Positions 35,875-41,416 of a stretch of DNA of 41,416 nt are shown piece after piece; position 1 is the first letter of the stretch, and each line of letters begins with the position of its first letter. The notes beneath the pieces are model-generated. The model was not told the origin of the DNA, did no database searches, and saw nothing but the letters and a program-made list of their open reading frames with translations. The translations under genes and the position numbers were made by a program. Source of the stretch: JAWKTM01 sp041399085 (GTDB lineage: Bacteria; Planctomycetota; Planctomycetia; Pirellulales; Pirellulaceae); assembly GCA_041399085.1 (NCBI GenBank), contig JAWKTM010000064.1, positions 1 to 41,416 on the forward strand. The letters run 5' to 3'.

Positions 35875-38196
35875 CTACGGGTTCATCACGACATCGTCGG
35901 GATTGGCTTCCGTCGTCGGATTCTGTTCTTCTTCCAATTTCTTTCGCTCGTCCAAACGCTTCGTCAGCAGCGTTTCCTGCCAACAGAACTGCACGACGAA
36001 ATCGTACTTCGGCGCCTTAAACGACAGCGGCACTTCCTTCGGCGGATCGCCCGCCGCGCCGCCGGGCAACGTGGCCGAGCCGCTCAACCGAGCTCCCGGC
36101 AATTGTGCGCCAGGGCCCTGAGCGCCAGGCGGCATCCCGAACCCGCCGGGTCCGCCAGCCATTTGAGCCGACTGTTCCGCTTCGGGATTCTTGATCGTGT
36201 GCTTCTGATCGATTTCCGAGGAAACCGCGATCAACGGAAAACCGATTCCCATTTCCTTCATGGTGAACTCGACGGGCTCCGATCCAGGCACGGGAAGCGC
36301 CACCGTGCCTTTTTCCAGATTCCACAGCAGCGTATTGCGCACGTGCGTCGCGCCCCAAGTGCGCGGGTCGCCGTTAAAATAGTGATGCCCTTTCAGCTCG
36401 ATCACCCAGCCCGGTCCGGTTGGCCAAGTCACTTCGGCTTCCGCCGCGGCCGCGTTTGCGTCCGCCGTACCATCTGCCGCGACTGCTTCGCCCGTTGTTC
36501 CGTCTGGTGCTGAACCGTCGGCGGGTGGCGCGCCGTCGACGGGCTGACCATCCGCCGGCGGCGTTACAGGCGGTACCGGCTGATTCTCGGCCAGCGCCTT
36601 CTCTCGCTCCTTGATGGCGCCGTAACCTTCCAGATACTTCTTCTTCACTTCATCCGTAAAGTAAGTGCTCAAGTCGTCAAAGTACTTCGACTCGACGTAG
36701 TCGACGTACAACTCGGGCCGCTTGGTGTACGGGTAATCGTTGGGATAGCGATGTCCGGGACCAAATTCGGGATTGTGCGGCAACGATTCATTCACGGCCT
36801 TCAGCAATTCCAGCCAAGTCAACCGTCGGTCGCGATTGCCAGCCACTTGCTCACCAAGCGTCTTTACGAACTCAAGCTGGCTGACCTTTTGCCCGTCGGT
36901 GCTTTTGTTGGTGCTGACCGTCTGCTCGACTTGCTTGGCCTTGTTCAACGACGATTCCCAAACGTCCTGACGCGTGTCCTTGTGGACGTTCTCGATGAAG
37001 AAATAGTTGAACGAAAAGGCCAGCAACAGCAGCGCCACGCCGGCCACCGTCCAAGGCTTCTTAGAGCGAATCAACCGCTCGGTCAGAATCTCGCGCGGAA
37101 CCAAATTCGTGGTCAGCGACGATTCTTCCAGCGCCTGCAAACACAGACCGTAGCAAACGCCGAACGACATCGAATTGTCTTTGAACGACGGCGTCGAAAT
37201 CGGCTCGCCGCTCAGACGTTTGAACTTTTCAAATGGCAAGACGTCGTAACCAAGGTTCTTGCCTAAATACTGCTTCAAGCCCGGCAGCTTGGTCGTATTG
37301 CCGAGCACGATGATGCCGCGAATCTTGGCCTTTCGATCGATCTGTTGAAAGAACGTGACCGACCGCTGCACTTCAGTCACCAAATCGTTGAACACCGGAC
37401 GCATCGCCTGGAACAACGTCTTCGGATCCTCGGCCTCGCGAGCGTTCCGCTTCAGATGCTCGGCCTTGGCGAACGTCAGCTTTAGATCCTTGGTCAACTG
37501 CTTCGTAAAGTGATTGCCGCCCAGCGGAATGCTTCGTTGCCAAACGCGATAGCCGTTCGTCACCACCAAGTCCGTGCTGTCGGTGCCCATCGACAACACC
37601 ACAACCGACTCGGGCGGGCTATCGGGATCGAACTCTTGTCCCTCCATCCCTTCGGCCAATTGGTCGTAAGTGATGAAGTTGTAAATCGAGAGCGGCGAAA
37701 GCTGGACGATATCGACCTCGATCCGAGCCTTCTGAAACGGCCGCAGCCACTTATGAACCTGCTCGCGTTTCATCGCAAACAAGCCGACTTCGGTATCCAG
37801 CGCGAAGCCATCCACCTCTTGGCCGCCGGCCATCCGCTGATAGTCCCAAATCACGTCCTGCAGATCGAACGGAATCTGCTGCCGCGCTTCGTACTTGACG
37901 ATGTCCGGAATCTTCTTGGCGTCGACTGGCGGTGGCTTGAAGAACTTAGCCAAACCGCTTTGGCCAGGCACCGAGATCGCGACCTTGTCGCCTCGCACGG
38001 AATTGCGCGAGAGAAATTGTTCGAGCGCATCTTGAATCAGCTCGTCTGGGTCCGCTTCGGGTTGGCTCAGAATTTTCGGATACTCGATGAAGTCGAACGC
38101 GTCGACCACAACCTCGCCATCCTTCATGACGCAGCGCATTGCTTTCAGCGCACTGTGGCCGATATCCAATCCCCAAACGGCGTTGACCTTAGCCAT
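35875..38196 (-). CDS. pilM: PilM-type actin-fold ATPase fused to a membrane (PilN-like) domain
   Basis: The first 345 or so of 773 residues are PilM/FtsA-like, an actin-fold ATP-binding protein on the inner face of type IV pilus and type II secretion machines: GLDIGHSALKAM (10-20), ISVPGQSGLAKFFKPPPVDA (74-93), KYEARQQIPFDLQDV, VVVLSMGTDSTDLVV (phosphate 2, 198-212) and GIIVLGNTTKLPG (adenosine motif, 294-306). Normal PilM is about 350 residues and soluble. Here a membrane helix (about 382-400, WTVAGVALLLLAFSFNYFF) and a 370-residue outer part follow, including helices like those of PilN (VHKDTRQDVWESSLNKAKQV), a Pro/Ala/Asp linker (about 538-590) and a late beta-rich block. GAGAGGA lies seven or so bases before the ATG. 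The fusion would tie the ATPase directly to its usual partner PilN. It leads the three-gene operon. Confidence 0.88.
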   Translation of the reverse strand: MAKVNAVWGLDIGHSALKAMRCVMKDGEVVVDAFDFIEYPKILSQPEADPDELIQDALEQFLSRNSVRGDKVAISVPGQSGLAKFFKPPPVDAKKIPDIVKYEARQQIPFDLQDVIWDYQRMAGGQEVDGFALDTEVGLFAMKREQVHKWLRPFQKARIEVDIVQLSPLSIYNFITYDQLAEGMEGQEFDPDSPPESVVVLSMGTDSTDLVVTNGYRVWQRSIPLGGNHFTKQLTKDLKLTFAKAEHLKRNAREAEDPKTLFQAMRPVFNDLVTEVQRSVTFFQQIDRKAKIRGIIVLGNTTKLPGLKQYLGKNLGYDVLPFEKFKRLSGEPISTPSFKDNSMSFGVCYGLCLQALEESSLTTNLVPREILTERLIRSKKPWTVAGVALLLLAFSFNYFFIENVHKDTRQDVWESSLNKAKQVEQTVSTNKSTDGQKVSQLEFVKTLGEQVAGNRDRRLTWLELLKAVNESLPHNPEFGPGHRYPNDYPYTKRPELYVDYVESKYFDDLSTYFTDEVKKKYLEGYGAIKEREKALAENQPVPPVTPPADGQPVDGAPPADGSAPDGTTGEAVAADGTADANAAAAEAEVTWPTGPGWVIELKGHHYFNGDPRTWGATHVRNTLLWNLEKGTVALPVPGSEPVEFTMKEMGIGFPLIAVSSEIDQKHTIKNPEAEQSAQMAGGPGGFGMPPGAQGPGAQLPGARLSGSATLPGGAAGDPPKEVPLSFKAPKYDFVVQFCWQETLLTKRLDERKKLEEEQNPTTEANPDDVVMNP

Positions 38197-38572
38197 GCTG
38201 TTCCTCTCCGGCTCCGCAACGGCGAATTCACGAAACGCGAGCCCCGAACGGTGCGTCGCTACGAACCTAGACTGTCATTTGGATCGCGGCTCAGTCTGCT
38301 GAAGATGAGTGCTGTGGGTGAACGAGCATACGAGCCGCAAGATACTCTGTTCCTTCAGTTCTTAATTTAGCGAGGCTGGCGAGCGAATGTCAACAAGCAA
38401 TTTCGCCACTTCGCCGCGATAACTCCTACGGAGAACGGCAGATAAACCGCCCGCCGAGCCGCATTCGACCAGTCGGAAGGCTCGCGACCCATGGCGCGAC
38501 CCGCTTCCACCCGTCCGCGAATTTACGACACTTTCGCAACCAGTTTTTCCGAATGTGACGCTTTTCTTGGTC
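38197..38572. other. divergent intergenic region upstream of PilM
   Basis: There is no gene here. It must contain the promoter of the leftward PilM operon and probably that of the rightward acetyltransferase. No clear sigma-70 pair or operator is visible. A stretch at 38241-38370 is open in plus frame but is only the upstream end of a PilM antisense frame. Confidence 0.4.
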
Positions 38573-38686
38573 TAACCCGCAGCCAACGGCGAGGACCGCG
38601 GCACCATTCTTCGTTTAACCCGCAGCCAACGGCGAGGACCGCGGCACTATTCTTTGTTTAACCCGCAGCCAACGGCGAGGACCGCC
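38573..38686. repeat. 43-bp tandem repeat ending at a gene start
   Basis: Units start at 38573, 38616 and 38659, a strict 43-base period; the third is cut at about 28 bases. Each begins TAACCCGCAGCCAACGGCGA followed by GGACCGC. Copies differ by only two bases. The GGCGAGGA of the third unit falls where the acetyltransferase ribosome site should be. Confidence 0.85.
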
Positions 38687-38689
38687 AAC

Positions 38690-39088
38690 ATGATCCGCTA
38701 TCAAATCGAGCCCGATCTTCACGTCGACGAATTCATCGACTGCCTCGTCCGCTCGACGCTGGCCGAACGCCGCCCGATCAGCGACCGCTCGGCCATGCAA
38801 CGGATGCTCGAGCACGCCGATCTAATCTGCACCGCGCGGCACGACGCTCTGTTGGTCGGCGTCGCCCGGTCGCTCACCGACTTCGCTTACTGTACCTATT
38901 TATCCGACTTGGCAGTCGACCAAGCGTATCAGCGCCAAGGGATCGGCCAGCAGCTCATCCGTCTGACTCACGAATCGGCCGGACTCGACACGAACCTGAT
39001 TTTGCTTGCCGCGCCGAAAGCCGCAACCTACTATCCGCACATTGGCATGACGCGTCACGAATCGTGTTGGATCACGCCGCGCAAGTAA
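38690..39088 (+). CDS. GNAT family N-acetyltransferase
   Basis: The protein is 132 residues, a minimal GNAT fold. It moves an acetyl group from acetyl-CoA to an amine; the substrate is unknown. The CoA-binding motif A is LSDLAVDQAYQRQGIGQQLI (QxxGIG, with the preceding beta4 strand), followed by the helix LTHESAGLDTNLILLAAPKA and the closing YYPHIGMTRHESCW. The ATG at 38690 was chosen because upstream in-frame sequence is pure tandem repeat; GAGGA inside the third repeat unit is at a suitable distance. The next gene starts 14 bases after its stop, so the two are probably one transcript, though no functional link is obvious. Confidence 0.9.
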   Translation: MIRYQIEPDLHVDEFIDCLVRSTLAERRPISDRSAMQRMLEHADLICTARHDALLVGVARSLTDFAYCTYLSDLAVDQAYQRQGIGQQLIRLTHESAGLDTNLILLAAPKAATYYPHIGMTRHESCWITPRK

Positions 39089-39102
39089 TAAGGATCGCCC
39101 CC

Positions 39103-40932
39103 ATGAAACGCCCGCTTAAGTTCGCCGCGTTCCACGCTCTCTTCTTTCTGCTGGCCGCGCACGGGTCGACGAGCCAAGCGGTCGAGCGTCCGGCCTCCGT
39201 CTGGATCGAGACGCGCACGATGCCGGCGGCAGAAGCCGTTCAAGCCGCGGCGGCGGACGAGCGATTCGTCTATGCGATCACCAATTCACAGGTCGCCCAG
39301 TACGATCGCGCGACCGGCGAACGACTCGCGTCGAGCAGCGGTGAAGCTCGGCATCTGAACAGCGGCTTCTTTTGGAAAGGCCGCCTGTACTTGGCCCACT
39401 CGAATTATCCACTGACGCCGGAACGCAGCGAGATCAAGTCGCTCGATCCCGCCACGATGCAGTTGCAAACCTTCAAGGACTTCGGCGATTTCGGCGGCAG
39501 CCTGACTTGGGTTGTCCGCGTCCGCGATCACTGGTGGTGTAATTTCGCCAAGTACGGCGAGCACAACGGCGAGACGTTTCTGGTCCAGTTCGACGACGCG
39601 TGGCACGAAGTCGGCCGCTGGACTTATCCGCCAGAGTTGATCAAGCAGCTCGGCTCGTACAGCTTGTCCGGCGGCTTGTGGCGAGGCGAGTTGCTGTATG
39701 TCACCGGGCATGACGACCCGGTGGTGTTTCGGCTGCGTTTGCCCGCCGATGGTCAAGTGCTCGAACTGGTCGACAAGCAAGCGGTTCCGTTCACGGGACA
39801 AGGATTCGCCGTCGACACGCCGGTAAATAGCTTGGTCGGCATCAACCGAGCCAAACGGCAAGTCGTGTTCGCCACGCTCGAACATCCAACGCCCGAGCCA
39901 CGATTGCCTCGCGATCAATTGCTGCTGTTCCGCGGCGAGAACAATCAGCCGCAGCCGGTGAAGTCGCCCGCCGACTGGCAGCGGCGCCGTAGCGAGATCC
40001 TTCGCGCCGCGCAGTCCGTGATGGGCGAGCTGCCCGGCCTCGAAAAGCGATGCTCGTTGGAAATGAAGATCGAGGAAGAAGTGGACTGCGGCGACTATGT
40101 TCGCCGGCTCGTTACCTACGCCTCGGAACCCGGTTCGCGAGTGCCCGCCTATCTCTGCGTCCCGAAATCGTTGCTCGAATCCGACGGCGCGGCGCGTCAA
40201 GCTCCAGCGATCCTATGCTTGCACGGCACCGACAACACCGTTGGGCACGGCACCGTCGTCGGACTCGGCTCGCGACCGAATCGCAACTATGCCAGCGAAT
40301 TGGCCGAACGCGGTTACGTCACGCTCGCTCCGAATTATCCGCTGCTGGCCAAGTATCAGCCGGACATCACGGCCCTCGGTTGGGAAAGCGGCACGTTGAA
40401 AGCCGTCTGGGACAACATCCGCGGCATCGACTTGCTGCAGTCGCTGCCGTTCGTCCAACCCGGCCCGGTCGGCGCGATCGGGCATTCGCTTGGCGGACAC
40501 AACTCGGTCTACACCGCCACGTTCGACGACCGCATTCAAGCCGTCGTCACCAGTTGCGGGCTCGACTCGTATCTGGATTACTACGATGGCAACGAGCAAG
40601 TTTGGCTGCCGGAAAAAGGCTGGACGCAAACTCGCTACATGGCGCGGCTGGCCGGATATCGCGGCCGGTTGGAGGCAATTCCGTATGACTTTCACGAGCT
40701 CATCGGCGGCCTCGCGCCGCGTCACGTGCTGATTGTCGCGCCGCTGAAGGACAGCAACTTTCGCGCGGCCAGCGTCGATCGCGTGGCCGCCGCGGCGCGC
40801 GAGGTCTACCAGCTTCACGGGCAGCCGGAACGCCTGCGCGTCTTGCATCCGGATTGCGAGCATGACTTCCCGCCCGAGATGCGCGACGAAGCGTACCGGC
40901 TGTTCGACGAGGTGCTAAAATCGCCGCGATAG
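39103..40932 (+). CDS. secreted two-domain protein: N-terminal beta-rich domain plus alpha/beta-hydrolase
   Basis: The protein is 609 residues with a signal peptide (about 1-26, FAAFHALFFLLAAHGSTSQA). AGGAT eight bases before ATG 39103 supports the start. Residues 40-280 read like WD/kelch-type propeller blades (RFVYAITNSQVAQYDRATGE, FWKGRLYLAHSNYPLTPERS, LWRGELLYVTGHDDPVVFRL). From about 300 an alpha/beta-hydrolase of the dienelactone-hydrolase/acetyl-xylan-esterase type follows: LVTYASEPGSRVPAYLCVPK, APAILCLHGTDN (oxyanion region), nucleophile S462 in IGHSLGGHNS, and H587 in DCEHDFPPEM; the Asp partner is likely in LIVAPLKDSN. It could be a periplasmic sugar or lipid esterase whose propeller binds the ligand. 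The fusion looks genuine, as no stop or start falls between the parts. Confidence 0.85.
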   Translation: MKRPLKFAAFHALFFLLAAHGSTSQAVERPASVWIETRTMPAAEAVQAAAADERFVYAITNSQVAQYDRATGERLASSSGEARHLNSGFFWKGRLYLAHSNYPLTPERSEIKSLDPATMQLQTFKDFGDFGGSLTWVVRVRDHWWCNFAKYGEHNGETFLVQFDDAWHEVGRWTYPPELIKQLGSYSLSGGLWRGELLYVTGHDDPVVFRLRLPADGQVLELVDKQAVPFTGQGFAVDTPVNSLVGINRAKRQVVFATLEHPTPEPRLPRDQLLLFRGENNQPQPVKSPADWQRRRSEILRAAQSVMGELPGLEKRCSLEMKIEEEVDCGDYVRRLVTYASEPGSRVPAYLCVPKSLLESDGAARQAPAILCLHGTDNTVGHGTVVGLGSRPNRNYASELAERGYVTLAPNYPLLAKYQPDITALGWESGTLKAVWDNIRGIDLLQSLPFVQPGPVGAIGHSLGGHNSVYTATFDDRIQAVVTSCGLDSYLDYYDGNEQVWLPEKGWTQTRYMARLAGYRGRLEAIPYDFHELIGGLAPRHVLIVAPLKDSNFRAASVDRVAAAAREVYQLHGQPERLRVLHPDCEHDFPPEMRDEAYRLFDEVLKSPR

Positions 40933-40990
40933 ACCGCCGCGTCGATCGTTTAATTCCGCCCTCGTTCCGCGGATCAAGGCGCACCGCCCG

Positions 40991-41416
40991 ATGCAACGCG
41001 ACTTACGTGACAGCGACGATGGATTTCGCCAAATCTTGGAAGCCGTAAGCGACGGCTGGTGGCAGTGGGATCTCGTCACGGGCGAACTGCACGTCAGCGA
41101 TCGCTGGCTCATCTCTTGGGGCTATTCGCGCGACGAGTTCCAGCCGCATGTCTCCGCCTGGCAGGCGCTCGTTCATCCCGACGACTGGGAACATTTGCAA
41201 AAAGCGTTGCACGATCATGTCCGCGGCGCGGCGTTGGTTTACGAATGCGAATATCGCATCCGCACCAAATCGGGCGAATGGGCGTGGAGTCTCGACCGTG
41301 GCAAAGTCGTCAAGTTCGACGCGGATGGCCGCCCGCTAATGATGGTTGGCACGGACACCAACATCACGGATCGTAAGCGAGCCGAGTTCGAGTTGCACGA
41401 GACCGAACGCCGGCTA
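40991..41416 (+). CDS. PAS-domain sensor protein, probably a histidine kinase, 3' end outside window
   Basis: 142 residues are visible. One PAS domain of the PAS_3 type fills about 8-130: ILEAVSDGWWQWDLVTGELH, WGYSRDEFQ, LVHPDDWEHLQKAL, ECEYRIRTKSGEWAWSLDRG and VGTDTNITDRKRAE. After this comes FELHETERRL, the start of the coiled linker that usually leads to another PAS or to a histidine kinase core. There is no membrane segment so far, so the sensor is probably cytoplasmic. The ligand is unknown. The catalytic part lies beyond the window, so kinase is only the commonest case; a diguanylate cyclase is possible. It starts 58 bases after the hydrolase gene. Confidence 0.85.
   Translation, partial: MQRDLRDSDDGFRQILEAVSDGWWQWDLVTGELHVSDRWLISWGYSRDEFQPHVSAWQALVHPDDWEHLQKALHDHVRGAALVYECEYRIRTKSGEWAWSLDRGKVVKFDADGRPLMMVGTDTNITDRKRAEFELHETERRL

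Noticed and set aside
1..41416. tRNA, rRNA, riboswitch or integrase/attachment sites
   Set aside because: I looked for clover-leaf arms, rRNA signatures, TPP-riboswitch motifs before thiE, and integrase genes, and saw none by eye; a covariance-model scan would be needed to exclude short RNAs.

Overview
The window looks like chromosome from a planctomycete, most likely of the Pirellula/Rhodopirellula type. The signs are a DUF1549/DUF1553 protein with a CxxCH motif, a secreted type I sulfatase, an EF-hand-rich lipoprotein, a signal-peptide TPR/CHAT protein, an over-long PilM fused to a membrane domain, G+C-rich coding sequence and many short dispersed intergenic hairpin repeats. This rests on gene content read by eye, with no database search.

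Layout. 1-4.8 kb (minus strand): an EF-hand lipoprotein running off the left edge, a DUF1549/DUF1553 protein, a stub secreted peptide and a 76-residue lipoprotein. 5.1-8.3 kb (plus): a large TPR/CHAT-like protein whose expected His/Cys dyad is not visible. 8.3-8.9 kb: a repeat array and a gene-poor stretch. 8.9-21.7 kb (plus): an alpha-glucan/trehalose gene set in the order GlgE, TreS-maltokinase fusion, MalQ, GlgB, TreZ, then a ThiD2-ThiE fusion whose start abuts the TreZ stop. 21.8-25.0 kb (plus): a protein kinase with variant motifs and a sulfatase. 25.0-28.5 kb: a Gfo/Idh/MocA oxidoreductase (minus), an Rpn-type PD-(D/E)XK nuclease (plus) and a DUF4142 protein (minus). 29.0-30.5 kb (plus): NhaA with a His/acid-rich insert. 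30.9-38.2 kb (minus): a three-gene operon of PilM fusion plus two Gly/Pro/Met-rich single-pass membrane proteins, closed by a clear intrinsic terminator. 38.6-41.4 kb (plus): a 43-bp tandem repeat, a GNAT acetyltransferase, a secreted esterase-like fusion and the start of a PAS protein.

How the genes fit together. TreS turns trehalose into maltose, its fused maltokinase makes maltose-1-phosphate, GlgE extends alpha-glucan from it and GlgB branches the product. MalQ and TreZ would recycle maltooligosaccharides, but TreY, the usual partner of TreZ, is absent. The PilM operon resembles the inner-membrane platform of type IV pilus/type II secretion machines (PilM-N-O-P), strongly remodelled.

A caution on the sequence. 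Single- or double-base indels, many in short homopolymers, break or locally scramble the EF-hand lipoprotein, the DUF1549 C-terminus, GlgE (three), TreS (three), GlgB (one) and ThiE (one). I saw none from about 21 kb to the right end. Either parts of 1-2.4 kb and 9.4-20.8 kb are poorly assembled, or these genes are decaying. Broken genes are given as whole spans with the break points stated.
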